A stretch of 42,424 nt of DNA from a virus. Below are positions 29,288 through 38,125 of this stretch, one piece after another. Each line of letters begins with the position of its first letter. The stretch's first letter is position 1. Made by a program: the position numbers and the translations under genes. Location of the stretch: positions 1-42,424 of the IMG/VR virus record IMGVR_UViG_3300031669_000072; one strand, written 5' to 3'. A model generated the notes under the pieces. It did not search any database, had not been told where the DNA came from, and was given only the letters and a program-made list of their open reading frames with translations.

Positions 29288-30448
29288 TTATTCAAAAGCC
29301 TGTACGGTGATCACGTCGGTGGCGACTACGTGCGTCGCACCGTCCCCGGTCAGGACGATCCTGTCAGGGCTTGCCCCGATCGTGAACAGGTCGGTCACGC
29401 CGCCCTTCACAAGGCCGGTAGCGGATCGGATCTGAGCTGTGAACATCGTCGGCGTGAACGGCACAGGGATCTCGACCAGTACCGCAGTATCCACCTCGTT
29501 AGCGGTGACAGTGTGGGCAACTATACACTGTTGCTTGGTTGCGGCGGCGAGACCACCAACCAGGTTCTCCAGCGTGGCAGGCTGCGCCCCTCCGGTCCTG
29601 GTGACCGTGACGTTCCCCGCAGTTCCGACGGCTTCGGCCATGATGAGAACAGTATCCCCATCGGCTATGGCAGTATAGGGACTGGCGGTCTTGCCGTTGA
29701 TGGCAGCGGCGAGGTTCGTTGCTGACTCGGATGCACTGGCCCCGTAAGCCCATTCCCCATCGGCTACAACCGGGGTCTCGTCATGGGTGAAAGTCTCTGC
29801 GCCGACAGAGACCGATGTACAATCCCCCGTCGCACCGAATAGACATGATCCGACGGCGATTGCTCCGGGATCTTGAGTTGCCAGAACTCCAGCCGAAGAT
29901 GTGAGACCCGTTCCGGCAATAGCGGAGACAAAGTCGGCCACAGATTCCAGCTTGCTGGGATCACCCTCGGTGCCCTCGTCGATGAATGGAATCGAGTCGG
30001 CGGCAACATCAAGAACCGCATCCCCGCATTCGTCAAGATCGACTGACAAAACTCCAGACGTGGCGGCCAACCCTTCCCCGGCAATCGCTGTTACTAGATC
30101 GGCGACGGCTTCCAATTTGGTGGGATCACCGTCGGCGGATTCGTCAACGAAAGCTATGGTATCGGCCGCAACATCGATTGCAGCGTCACCGCATCCGTCC
30201 AGATCAACTGCCAGAGTCCCGGAAGAGGCCACAAGTCCCGTTGAGGCTATCCCGGATACAAGATCTGCGATAGACTCTTCGTAGCTCTCGGAGTCGTCGG
30301 CGTCGTTGAAGATGATCGTATCGGCCGCAACGTTGACGGTCCCGGCGGCCATCTCAGCGATGTCGAGCTCGTCAGAGGTGTTTATGCCGGTAACGCCTGA
30401 CGCGCTACCGACTCCTCTGATACCTATGGGGGGTGGTATTCCTACCAT
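29288..30448 (-). CDS. Repeat-bearing structural protein (fibre or head decoration)
   Basis: A 386-residue acidic protein. Residues 38-190 contain three repeats of about 55 residues, each starting AAD(T/S)I-F-D and including the core LV-AIAG-GL-A-SG-L, separated by DLD(G/E)CGDA. Such repeats are known in phage fibres and head spikes. The second half is beta-rich (TFTHDETPVVADGEWAYGAS; ATNLAAAING). It follows the major capsid gene by 10 bases, so a head fibre or spike is likely; a tail fibre cannot be excluded. Confidence 0.65.
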   Translation of the reverse strand: MVGIPPPIGIRGVGSASGVTGINTSDELDIAEMAAGTVNVAADTIIFNDADDSESYEESIADLVSGIASTGLVASSGTLAVDLDGCGDAAIDVAADTIAFVDESADGDPTKLEAVADLVTAIAGEGLAATSGVLSVDLDECGDAVLDVAADSIPFIDEGTEGDPSKLESVADFVSAIAGTGLTSSAGVLATQDPGAIAVGSCLFGATGDCTSVSVGAETFTHDETPVVADGEWAYGASASESATNLAAAINGKTASPYTAIADGDTVLIMAEAVGTAGNVTVTRTGGAQPATLENLVGGLAAATKQQCIVAHTVTANEVDTAVLVEIPVPFTPTMFTAQIRSATGLVKGGVTDLFTIGASPDRIVLTGDGATHVVATDVITVQAFE

Positions 30449-30458
30449 ATCAATCCCC

Positions 30459-31388
30459 TCATGAGATCTGGATCTCCACGAAGGCGTTGTCCGAGTGGAA
30501 GATCATTCCAACGTCCTGGTAGATGTGGACCTCGCGGTTTCCGATCGGCACCCGGGTATAGTCGGAGTCGATGGTGATCGCCCGCGCCTGGACGAGTTCC
30601 GCTGCCTGCCTGGACTTGCAGACGATATAGACGTAATCGTCGGCGAGCTGATCGTTCCTGATAGCCCAAGAGTCTACAGGGGCGGTCTTTGCGCGACCAA
30701 AGAGCCCGCATACCGATTCGGCGACCGTGGTCGAAGAGTCCGAATAGGGATCCTTCTGCGCCAGAGCGTCGAGGGAGTCGGAGTTTCCGACAAGGAAAAG
30801 GTCGGAAAGACGCGCCCTGAACTTGGAATCGAGCAGCCCACGAGCGACTCTCAGATCCTCGTATATGTCCCGGTTCGTGTCCGTGGTGAGCCATGCGCCG
30901 ATATTGTTGTAAGTCCCGCCGGTGGCGGCGATCTTGCCGTTGCTGTTGGCTCTCGCGGCCGTCAGGAGGCCCGTGATGTTGTTCACGGTCACGCCGTTGA
31001 TGAACGCCTTGTCCTCTCCTCTGAAGATCTTGTCCATGCAGGCCTTGACGTACTGGTTGTACAGTTCCGGCCTCTTGTCCATGTCGTCTTCGGATATCGT
31101 GAAGTAGTCGGGCCATCTCCAAATCTTTGCAGAATCGCCAGACGCTCCGATGGAAACTTCAGATCCTGGGGCGTTCTTGGCTCTTGGGATTACGTCTTTC
31201 CCGGCGAAGTCCGAGCTGATCCTTTCGTACTCGTCGGCGGTAGGGGCCACGTCGGTGTTGAGGTAGACCACCTTCCGGGCGAGCTGGTTGTCGAGGAACG
31301 CATCATACCATCCGGCGACGGCATCATACCAAACTTCGAGGAAGTTGCCAGGGATGGACCCGCTTTTATAGAGTTTATCAGTTACCAT
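30459..31388 (-). CDS. Major capsid protein (HK97 fold)
   Basis: A 309-residue protein in the expected place after protease/scaffold and decoration genes. Pattern of HK97-type capsids: N-terminal helices, an E-loop-like segment near 60-95 (VIPRAKNAPGSEVSIGASGD), the spine-helix region (ELYNQYVKACMDKIFRGEDKAFINGV, in two parts) and C-terminal strands (GNREVHIYQDVGMIF). No long delta domain precedes it, in agreement with a separate scaffold. Start GTAACTGATAAACTC is preceded by GGAGGTGAAAAAAT. Confidence 0.82.
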   Translation of the reverse strand: MVTDKLYKSGSIPGNFLEVWYDAVAGWYDAFLDNQLARKVVYLNTDVAPTADEYERISSDFAGKDVIPRAKNAPGSEVSIGASGDSAKIWRWPDYFTISEDDMDKRPELYNQYVKACMDKIFRGEDKAFINGVTVNNITGLLTAARANSNGKIAATGGTYNNIGAWLTTDTNRDIYEDLRVARGLLDSKFRARLSDLFLVGNSDSLDALAQKDPYSDSSTTVAESVCGLFGRAKTAPVDSWAIRNDQLADDYVYIVCKSRQAAELVQARAITIDSDYTRVPIGNREVHIYQDVGMIFHSDNAFVEIQIS

Positions 31389-31406
31389 ATTTTTTCACCT
31401 CCTCGA

Positions 31407-32105
31407 TTACTTGATAAGCTGCACCTTGCACGGGAAGAGTTTGGTCACAAGATCACTGTCACCGTTGACGAGGGAGACGGTGGACGGCCAGGCGAGTGTG
31501 ATTACGGTTGATGTGAGGCTGGCTATCTTGTTGACCTGGAGCTCTGCAGAGAGGTCTTCCAGAAGGATGTAGTCCCCTGCGGTCATTCCTGCGGTGGCAG
31601 CTTCGCCATCGGTCATGGTCATGGTAGTGGCTCCGACAGCAACGTCGGACGCCGGTATGATGTACGAACCCGACCCCATCGTGACGGCTTCGAGCGCCTT
31701 CGCAACGGTGGCGATCGTAAAGACCGTACCGGCGTTGCTCCCGGCCTCCTCGAGGATGCCATGAGACGAGGTAGACCCGTCCCCCAGTGCCGCAACTTCT
31801 AGGAAGTCGCCGAAGTCGATATTCGTGTTCGATCCGTTTGGCGTCACAAGGGCCATGCCTTCGCCGCCCACGACCGGGACCGGGGCGTAAGTCTCCCAGA
31901 GCCCGTCATAGGCCCCCCTCGGGCAGCCTTTCCTCTTGTCCGCCAGACCGATTATGCTCGTCTGCGCAGTAGCTGGGGCGAGCGTTTCCGCGTCCTGTGT
32001 CAAGCCGGACCCGACGACGGCAGCACCGAATACGATCGGAGTGGCGGCGGCCCAGCTTCCAATGCTGTAACTGTTCGTAGTTCTTATATCTCTCGTTACG
32101 GCCAT
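31407..32105 (-). CDS. Capsid decoration / cement-like protein
   Basis: A 232-residue protein with Gly/Ala-rich beta segments (ATPIVFGAAVVGSG, TSIIGLADKRKG, GEGMALVTPNGSN) like small DUF2190-type cement proteins, followed by a second beta domain (about 140-232). Located between scaffold and major capsid genes, the usual place for decoration. The family call is moderate. Confidence 0.62.
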   Translation of the reverse strand: MAVTRDIRTTNSYSIGSWAAATPIVFGAAVVGSGLTQDAETLAPATAQTSIIGLADKRKGCPRGAYDGLWETYAPVPVVGGEGMALVTPNGSNTNIDFGDFLEVAALGDGSTSSHGILEEAGSNAGTVFTIATVAKALEAVTMGSGSYIIPASDVAVGATTMTMTDGEAATAGMTAGDYILLEDLSAELQVNKIASLTSTVITLAWPSTVSLVNGDSDLVTKLFPCKVQLIK

Positions 32106-32107
32106 TT

Positions 32108-32500
32108 CTATCCACTCCTGTCTCTCTTGAGCAGCTTGTCATCGGCCCGCTGCTTCGCGGCAGCGACGGAATCGGTAGCGCCCTCGGTCACGGTCTTGCC
32201 CTTGAGCTGCTTCTCGTCTACTGGAAGGGCCAGTTTGTCGGCGTTCTCTCTGATCCATCCAATCGGATCTTTTAGAAGCGCCTCGTAAAGATCGGCGGCC
32301 TCGGTCTGATGGCCAGGCTTGAGGCTCTCGGTGAATGCGAGCAAGTCGCGGGCCTTCTCTTTCGCCTCCAGCTCTTTGATCTTTGTCTCATATTTCTCGG
32401 TCAGTTCGGCTTTGGCGGCCTCGACCGCTTCAGCTATGAGAGGCTTTACGGCCTCCTCAGTTATGCCCGGCTCATGGCCGGGGTCGGTTTTGTCACCCAT
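32108..32500 (-). CDS. Nested scaffold protein (internal start)
   Basis: Within the MuF-protease gene, the in-frame ATG at 32500 (residue 477) is preceded by AAAAGGGGATTAAAT, a good ribosome-binding site. It would give a 130-residue, highly charged helical protein (EEAVKPLIAEAVEAAKAELT, then a coiled coil) of scaffold type. Independent translation of a scaffold from within a protease gene is known in lambda (C/Nu3). This is inference from sequence. Confidence 0.55.
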   Translation of the reverse strand: MGDKTDPGHEPGITEEAVKPLIAEAVEAAKAELTEKYETKIKELEAKEKARDLLAFTESLKPGHQTEAADLYEALLKDPIGWIRENADKLALPVDEKQLKGKTVTEGATDSVAAAKQRADDKLLKRDRSG

Positions 32501-33928
32501 ATTTAATCCCCTTTTATCGGCTCGATGAGCCGGTGACTGTGATTGTGATTTTTCGACATGGAATCCTGCGCCGTCTTCTGGCGTCACAACTCCATTTCGC
32601 ACCATGGAATACTCGTAAAAGACGTAAGGACCGCGCTCGATGGCGTCGTAATGCTGGCCGTTCCATTCACCGCCCTCATAATCCATGTAGCAAGAAAATG
32701 AAAGTGAACCGTGGGACGGCTTCTTTGATCGTAGTTGATCAGCCTCGCGTTGGGTGAGATCAATCTTGAAAAACTCGGTCGTGGTCCTGGCCCTTCTCTT
32801 AGAGTCCTCGGCTTTGGGATCGTGCATTTGGCCGATGGATCGCACATCAGGATCTATCGGTTCGTGGTTCGGAACTACTCGGAGACCTTCAAACCAGTTG
32901 ACGTAAGGCTTGAACTCTTCGTAAAGTCGAAGAGTCGGGAACCCGTGGCCGTCGAATACCCCCTCAACCATCGGGACCGTCGGGACCATGATCGAGGTCT
33001 CGGTCTCCTTTACGCCTTTGGCCTCCAGGACAACCTCGGTATGTGAGGACACCGCCTCTTTGATCCCGGATTTTTGTTTCATCGTAACCTCTTTCATCGT
33101 GATTTTTCGATAGCCTTCTGTGCATCGACATAAAACGTGAACCTTTGTTGTTACGCTTCCAGTTGAGGGATAGACACCATCGGGCAAGCTTCGTGCCTCG
33201 CCTTCCAGAGGGGCGCATTTATCGCATAGCCGCTCGTCGGGCGTGACGATCCTGAACCCCTCCCATTCGTGGGGGTCCATGATCCCGCGATTACAGGCGT
33301 CCTTTGTGCTGAAGTACTGGCCCCGGGTGGCGGCCTCGCTCGCCTCGTTGACGGCTATCGTTTTTGCGCGTTTCTTCAAAAGTTTTTCAGAATACCGAGT
33401 CGCCTTTTGATGAATCTCAGTATTTGAGAGGCCCTTCTTCTGCAATTTCTTAGCATAATTGTCAACCGCCTTAAGTCGTCGTTCATCGAGACCTACGAGG
33501 TCTTTGATGTACTTGGCCTGTTGTCGCGGGGTGTACCCCTCGAAATATCCCCTGAAAATGACCTCGCGCAGATCACGTTTCGCGCCTTCACCGATATCGG
33601 CGACAAGTTCCGCCCCGTGATCCTCGATCCAGTCCAGCGCCAGAGGGTTGGTCAAATCGTATCTGATCTTCGCGCCGGTGAGCCCCGCCAGATGATCTGA
33701 GTTTCGGGTTGCAGCGGCACCTAGCACGCCGCCTATCGCGGCTCCAGGCGCGTAGTCGGACCACTGGATCAGCTCGGCGGCATAATCGAAGTTGCCCGTC
33801 TCGATGTACTGCTCGAATAGATCCCAGTCGGTGGCGCTTAGTGTCGATTCAACGAAATCGAAGAAGTTTGAGGATATGTCTTTCGCGCCGGAGTCTATGA
33901 TGCGCTGGAGGTCTGTGGCGTGACTCAT
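32108..33928 (-). CDS. MuF head-morphogenesis, prohead protease and scaffold fusion
   Basis: A 606-residue fusion. Residues 90-280 are MuF-like with a metal-binding CDKCAPLEG at 235-243 and HVLCRC at 264-269. Residues 315-460 are a prohead-protease-like domain (VFDGHGFPTLRLYEE; His355 in VVPNHEP; Ser in GSLSFS at 407-412). Residues 480-606 are a helical scaffold with an internal start at 477. It would assemble on the portal and shape and then mature the prohead. Three functions in one frame is unusual. The ATG overlaps the portal stop (ATGA). Confidence 0.78.
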   Translation of the reverse strand: MSHATDLQRIIDSGAKDISSNFFDFVESTLSATDWDLFEQYIETGNFDYAAELIQWSDYAPGAAIGGVLGAAATRNSDHLAGLTGAKIRYDLTNPLALDWIEDHGAELVADIGEGAKRDLREVIFRGYFEGYTPRQQAKYIKDLVGLDERRLKAVDNYAKKLQKKGLSNTEIHQKATRYSEKLLKKRAKTIAVNEASEAATRGQYFSTKDACNRGIMDPHEWEGFRIVTPDERLCDKCAPLEGEARSLPDGVYPSTGSVTTKVHVLCRCTEGYRKITMKEVTMKQKSGIKEAVSSHTEVVLEAKGVKETETSIMVPTVPMVEGVFDGHGFPTLRLYEEFKPYVNWFEGLRVVPNHEPIDPDVRSIGQMHDPKAEDSKRRARTTTEFFKIDLTQREADQLRSKKPSHGSLSFSCYMDYEGGEWNGQHYDAIERGPYVFYEYSMVRNGVVTPEDGAGFHVEKSQSQSPAHRADKRGLNMGDKTDPGHEPGITEEAVKPLIAEAVEAAKAELTEKYETKIKELEAKEKARDLLAFTESLKPGHQTEAADLYEALLKDPIGWIRENADKLALPVDEKQLKGKTVTEGATDSVAAAKQRADDKLLKRDRSG

Positions 33929-35316
33929 TCAGGGGACACCACCGGAGATTGGCCGCCCTTGCGGGCCTTGAGTTCTTCGTACAACAGATCCCGTTCGGTC
34001 TTGCCGGTATCGTCGGGCTCCTCTGATAGCGGGGCGTGGCCGTTCTTTTCCCGGGCCTCGTTGATCGTGATTATACCAGCGGTCAGGTCGTCACGGACGG
34101 CCCTCTTTTCGGCCTCCTGGTCTTTCGGAGCCCAATTCCACCACCCCAGCTCCAAGACGAGGTCAAACCCGTTCCATTCGAGCCAGTCGTTCCAGAGGGC
34201 CTCAAAGGGCTGGCCGTAAGTCTCGCGCTCGCCTGCGATATGGTTGTCCAACAGCTCTTTGCTGGGCGCGGTCGTGGCTGAGATCGCCTGAGCTGTGACT
34301 TGGAGGATGTCGGTGTGGAAGAAGAAGTCCATGATCTCTTTTCGCAAGAGGGCGTCAGCCTCCCACGGATTGATCGGGATAGATACGTTCGGGTACTGGA
34401 GCTTCATCCCGGCTAGAGACATCTGTGCGCGATCGATCCCTTGATTTTGAACTATGTCTTCAGCATATTCTTTGATATCTCCCAGTGTCGGTTGGTTGGG
34501 GCCACCGATAAGGTCTGCGTCTTTGAGGAGGACCAGATCGCGAGCATCGAGTTGTGCGACCTGGTTGGGCGACCCGACGCGGTGCATGGTGAGCATCGAA
34601 TCGTACCGCACCTCTTTCCAGGCTTCGATGCTGGGGACGATCGCCTTGATGAGACTTGTATTATCGGGAATTTTATTATCCTGGATGTATAACACGTTTT
34701 CGGGGTCGAGTTCTTGCGTTTTCCCCATGCCTAAGCTCTGGTAGAATTTCACGTCGTCGTCCTGAGAATCGGCCACGATACCGGGCAGGATCTTGTCGGC
34801 GACATATCGCTCTTGACCCGCAAGCGACGGTGGCATCGTGGCGAAAGTCTCGCCCGGGAGGATCTGGATGTCGGCAAAGTTGAGCCAGCTTCCGTCTCGG
34901 ATGGTGGCGTATTCGACGACCACCTGGCGGAAGGTGTAGCCCTCCAGGAACGACCGCCGGATGAGCCCCAAGGTACCGACGTTGCGGGCTTTCCCCACCC
35001 GTCCGATCTGGGAATCGAGGCGCTTGATCTCAGGTAGAACCTGATAGATCTTCTTTTCGACTGCCTCTTCGTTGCCCTCCTCGAGCGGCTTTAAGATCCA
35101 ATCGAATCCAGAGAAACACAAGCCCGAAAGACCGCCGATCGCCGAGATGGCAGGGGCGACGTTGCGATCTTCAACCAGCAGGGCGGGCGTGATGTTGCGC
35201 TCCCGGGTGTTGGCCGCGTAAGTGGTCTGCTTCACGATCGGACGACCTAGCAGCTTCGCTGGAGCGGCCTCTTGGACCCACGGGATTCTGCGCTTGATGG
35301 ATTCGATGAGAGTCAT
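33925..35316 (-). CDS. Portal protein
   Basis: A 463-residue protein between terminase and MuF genes. Portal traits: NVAPAISAIGGLSGLCFSGF near residues 51-70, a wing region (EGYTFRQVVVEYATIRDGSW), the segment PDNTSLIKAIVPSIEAW, a long C-terminal helix and the typical end EAREKNGHAPLSEEPDD. It forms the twelve-fold DNA gate. The DUF935-like type is likely but not certain. Confidence 0.82.
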   Translation of the reverse strand: MTLIESIKRRIPWVQEAAPAKLLGRPIVKQTTYAANTRERNITPALLVEDRNVAPAISAIGGLSGLCFSGFDWILKPLEEGNEEAVEKKIYQVLPEIKRLDSQIGRVGKARNVGTLGLIRRSFLEGYTFRQVVVEYATIRDGSWLNFADIQILPGETFATMPPSLAGQERYVADKILPGIVADSQDDDVKFYQSLGMGKTQELDPENVLYIQDNKIPDNTSLIKAIVPSIEAWKEVRYDSMLTMHRVGSPNQVAQLDARDLVLLKDADLIGGPNQPTLGDIKEYAEDIVQNQGIDRAQMSLAGMKLQYPNVSIPINPWEADALLRKEIMDFFFHTDILQVTAQAISATTAPSKELLDNHIAGERETYGQPFEALWNDWLEWNGFDLVLELGWWNWAPKDQEAEKRAVRDDLTAGIITINEAREKNGHAPLSEEPDDTGKTERDLLYEELKARKGGQSPVVSPE

Positions 35317-35478
35317 TCATTCCTCGGGAGGGTCAATAACAACTTCCCAAATCTGTTGATAGAAATCATTGATTCTCACTTGTCGGACTTCAAGGTGGCA
35401 GGGTATATGCGCAAGCGGAACCTCGACAGTGTTACTAATCATGTCTATCTCCTGTGCTAAATGGTGTACTTCGTCCAC
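35317..35478 (-). CDS. Small hypothetical protein before the portal
   Basis: 53 residues from GTG at 35478, or 41 from the ATG at 35442 which has the better ribosome-binding site (CAGGAGATAGAC). Ends one base before the portal ATG. Content: MISNTVEVPLAHIPCHLEV and an acidic end. Unknown function; coupling supports translation. Confidence 0.5.
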   Translation of the reverse strand: MDEVHHLAQEIDMISNTVEVPLAHIPCHLEVRQVRINDFYQQIWEVVIDPPEE

Positions 35479-35479
35479 G

Positions 35480-35608
35480 CTAATCTATCCCCCTTCCTGG
35501 AGTTGGGGCAATGTCGCTACACTGAACCTCTTGCCAGTTGGCGTCGAGATATTCAGCTATGGACCATAATATCACGAAGCCCGATAAATCATCGAATCTA
35601 CTTTGCAT
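35480..35608 (-). CDS. Small hypothetical protein
   Basis: A 42-residue peptide, second of three tiny genes between large terminase and portal. It starts inside the preceding gene (overlap of 37 bases) and ends three bases before the next GTG. Contents (RFDDLSGFVILWSIAEYL) suggest one amphipathic helix. Unknown function. Confidence 0.42.
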   Translation of the reverse strand: MQSRFDDLSGFVILWSIAEYLDANWQEVQCSDIAPTPGRGID

Positions 35609-35724
35609 TTGAGCACGCCCTGACTACCACCGACGAACCAGCACTGCTGCTCGAAAAGATCGAACTCGTCATCCTGGCATCTGTACATATTCTCATAGAT
35701 CAAATCTATGTGATCAAAGTTCAT
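35572..35724 (-). CDS. Small acidic hypothetical protein after the large terminase
   Basis: A 50-residue acidic protein with three cysteines (MYRCQDDE, QQCWFV, LKCKV). ATG preceded by GGTGAGGGAGAACGT, a strong ribosome-binding site. It lies ten bases after the terminase stop. Function unknown; perhaps a packaging accessory. Confidence 0.55.
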   Translation of the reverse strand: MNFDHIDLIYENMYRCQDDEFDLFEQQCWFVGGSQGVLKCKVDSMIYRAS

Positions 35725-35734
35725 ACGTTCTCCC

Positions 35735-37189
35735 TCACCAATAAGACTTCGGGGCGCGGCGGCCCCCCGTGACGGCCCGATTCGGCACGGTCCAGGTGAT
35801 GGGCGCGGGCTTCTGGATGTCAGCGAACGCCAACATCAGAGCGTCGCCACGATCAGGAGATCCAACGCCGCGCCGTTTCATCTCGTCCTTGGACTCTATC
35901 TGGATCTGACCCCGGGACGTGAATTTGTACTTGATATTAGAGAGTTGCGCGGCCAGGTCATCATCTTCGTCGATGTCGATATCACCGGCCTCGAAACGTT
36001 CCCGAAGTCCCCACCACCACTCTGCCCGGGCGTTTAAGAACCGTTCCGGATCTTTAGCGGCCTGGCCCGATTGCATTTCGACGGCAGGCTTGCCCATCTC
36101 TCGGAGTCGATCATAGACACCGGCACCGATCCCAACGGCGTCGATTCGTGCTTCGGTGGCATTCGTTTCGTTCAGAGACACCACGACGCGCCCGGTGGTC
36201 TGCATGGTGTCTTCCTGATGTGTAACCTTGACGACTCGCGCCGCGGGGCCTTGTCGGTGGACGATAACCGTCTCATCCGATCCCTGGCGGGCTACATCTA
36301 CACCGAGTACGTCGGGTGTAGAAGCATCCAAGCCGCGATGCTGGGCGGCTTCTATCCAAGATAATGGGATAAGCGTATCCGTTGAAACGTCCGGAAAATC
36401 CCCGAGCACCCTGGATATCCATAACGGAGAATCTTCGCCCCATTTTTCCCACTTGTCCCGAACCCATTCAGGCGTGATGAGGTAGGGGGCAGGAAGGGGC
36501 CCCGTGATCTTTTCTCGCCAAGTGTTGTTTCGGATGTCGTCAAGCGTGATCCCAAACGCTGTAAAGTTCGGCGTGTCGAATGCCGAGATATGGATCTTCA
36601 CAACGCCCTTGCGCTTGAACATCTCGAAAAACTCGCCCGTGGGCGCAGTAGGGTTTCCGATTGCCAGAAGATGGGAATCTTCCGAGGTTAGGATACCATC
36701 TATCCCGACCCAAATATCAGTCTCGATTCCTGCAGCCTCGTCGGCGACGACGAATATTGAGCCCCGTTGAGAGTGAGCGCCTTGGAACCTGTTGGCGTCG
36801 TTCGTACTTCGGCCAGTGGCGAACCAGTTCGGACCAAGTTCAAGCCTTGTCTCTAGCAGCTTACCACCCAAATCGACCCGGGACGACGTATAAGCGGCCC
36901 GTATCTCTTGCCAGAGGATGTCCCGAACCTGATCAAAAGTCGGCGCCGTGGTGACGACTCTTGATAATCGATGAGTATAATTGAACCAGATCACGGCCCG
37001 AGACGAGATCCAGCTCTTGCCAGCCGCGTGACATGAAGCGACCGCGACTTCCTTGTTGTCCCGGACGGCTTCCAGGATCACGATCTGTTTCTCCCAAGGT
37101 TCCGATCCTAGAAAATCCCGGATGAAATAGACCGGATCTTCTCGGATGAGCTTAACCGTCTTGGCTTCCTTCTCTGCCTTCGACAGCAT
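35735..37189 (-). CDS. terL: Terminase large subunit
   Basis: A 484-residue DNA-packaging motor. The ATPase domain has a Walker A variant SCHAAGKS at 52-59, Walker B VVADEA with Asp150-Glu151, and the coupling motif AIGNPT at 176-181. The RNase H-like nuclease domain has acidic residues Asp298 (LGVDVARQGSDET), Asp350 (RIDAVGIGAG) and Asp449 (SPDRGDALM), so both activities should be present. It cuts and drives viral DNA into the head. Overlaps the small subunit by 38 bases. Confidence 0.93.
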   Translation of the reverse strand: MLSKAEKEAKTVKLIREDPVYFIRDFLGSEPWEKQIVILEAVRDNKEVAVASCHAAGKSWISSRAVIWFNYTHRLSRVVTTAPTFDQVRDILWQEIRAAYTSSRVDLGGKLLETRLELGPNWFATGRSTNDANRFQGAHSQRGSIFVVADEAAGIETDIWVGIDGILTSEDSHLLAIGNPTAPTGEFFEMFKRKGVVKIHISAFDTPNFTAFGITLDDIRNNTWREKITGPLPAPYLITPEWVRDKWEKWGEDSPLWISRVLGDFPDVSTDTLIPLSWIEAAQHRGLDASTPDVLGVDVARQGSDETVIVHRQGPAARVVKVTHQEDTMQTTGRVVVSLNETNATEARIDAVGIGAGVYDRLREMGKPAVEMQSGQAAKDPERFLNARAEWWWGLRERFEAGDIDIDEDDDLAAQLSNIKYKFTSRGQIQIESKDEMKRRGVGSPDRGDALMLAFADIQKPAPITWTVPNRAVTGGRRAPKSYW

Positions 37190-37655
37190 TGATTAGCTCC
37201 AGGAGGGTCTCGGCTTTTCTTGATTCGGGATCGTCGCCCGTGATTTCTTGACTCTGCTTAATCGCTTGAATGCCGATCCTCGCCCCGGCCTCCCAGTGGA
37301 TTGCAAGAGACCCGTAGGACATCGTTCTCTTCTGGCCGTCGGCGGTCTCGTAAGTGTCACCAAGCTTTAATCTGGAGAGGGTCTCGGCGTTGAGCTTCAT
37401 AAGGTTGAGAAGTTCCAGATCATTCACGATCCGAGCTTTGCCCTCCTCAAATCGCTCTTCTTTCGACTTCTGGCGTTCTGCTATCCATTCGCTCGAAGCG
37501 GCAGTCTTGAAATCGAATACTTTATTTTTGTAATTATAAATTGTTCGCCATTTCTTAGGAATGCCTAACGCTTTGGCTATGGCTTGAGGGCTGTGACCCT
37601 TTGCAAGTTGTCTTTCAATTTCGTCAACATATTCAGCAATGGACTCAAAAGCCAT
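37152..37655 (-). CDS. terS: Terminase small subunit
   Basis: A 167-residue protein with an N-terminal helix-turn-helix (GHSPQAIAKALGIPKKWRTI), a central helical region (FEEGKARIVNDLELLNLMKL) and a C-terminal tail. Position directly before the large terminase, with overlap, gives the assignment. It would recognise the packaging site on viral DNA. Confidence 0.8.
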   Translation of the reverse strand: MAFESIAEYVDEIERQLAKGHSPQAIAKALGIPKKWRTIYNYKNKVFDFKTAASSEWIAERQKSKEERFEEGKARIVNDLELLNLMKLNAETLSRLKLGDTYETADGQKRTMSYGSLAIHWEAGARIGIQAIKQSQEITGDDPESRKAETLLELINAVEGREGSQDG

Positions 37656-37700
37656 AACAAGCGACCTTGAAAAGTTGAAATTTGTTGTAATGAATACTAT

Positions 37701-37841
37701 TCAGCCCGTCTCTCGCACAAGCGTGCTTATCGGCGGGCCGTCGAGATCAACCCATCCGTCTTCCATAGATAGCCCCTTCCATCCCCGCCCGGCAGTCCAT
37801 GTGACCTCAAGCCAGGTACGGATGCCAGGGCCAAGTGTCAT
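37701..37841 (-). CDS. Small hypothetical protein
   Basis: A 46-residue protein rich in Gly and Trp. Its ATG overlaps the stop of a 12-codon open frame beginning ATG ATT GAT at about 37877, which has AAAGGCG before it and might be a leader peptide. Unknown function, low support. Confidence 0.4.
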   Translation of the reverse strand: MTLGPGIRTWLEVTWTAGRGWKGLSMEDGWVDLDGPPISTLVRETG

Positions 37842-37905
37842 GCGTCGAGCCACCAATGCGTTACGGGATCAATCATATTTCGCCTTTCAGAGCGTATAAC
37901 TGTGA

Positions 37906-38091
37906 TTATTCCAGGCGTGGCCAGGTCAGGGGCCACGTGGTAGGTGTGTTTTCCGGCCCGGCTATTTTGGTTGCTTCTTCCCGCAGACGGTTGATCACAG
38001 GTTGGTCATCAATGTAAGCTTCAAGGCGAGACGTGTATATCTCCTCGAACTTCGTGAACTTTACCAGGTTTGCAACAAATTCGTCGTCCAT
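37906..38091 (-). CDS. Small hypothetical protein
   Basis: A 61-residue helical protein (NLVKFTKFEEIYTSRLEAYI). ATG preceded by GTGAGGGAGATAT, a strong ribosome-binding site. It lies between the GIY-YIG-type gene and the terminase. Unknown function. Confidence 0.55.
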   Translation of the reverse strand: MDDEFVANLVKFTKFEEIYTSRLEAYIDDQPVINRLREEATKIAGPENTPTTWPLTWPRLE

Positions 38092-38125
38092 ATATCTCCC
38101 TCACAGAGATCGATAACTGTTATTT

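Noticed and set aside
30495-31511. 338-codon plus-strand open frame
   Set aside because: Antisense shadow of the major capsid gene; no start signals.
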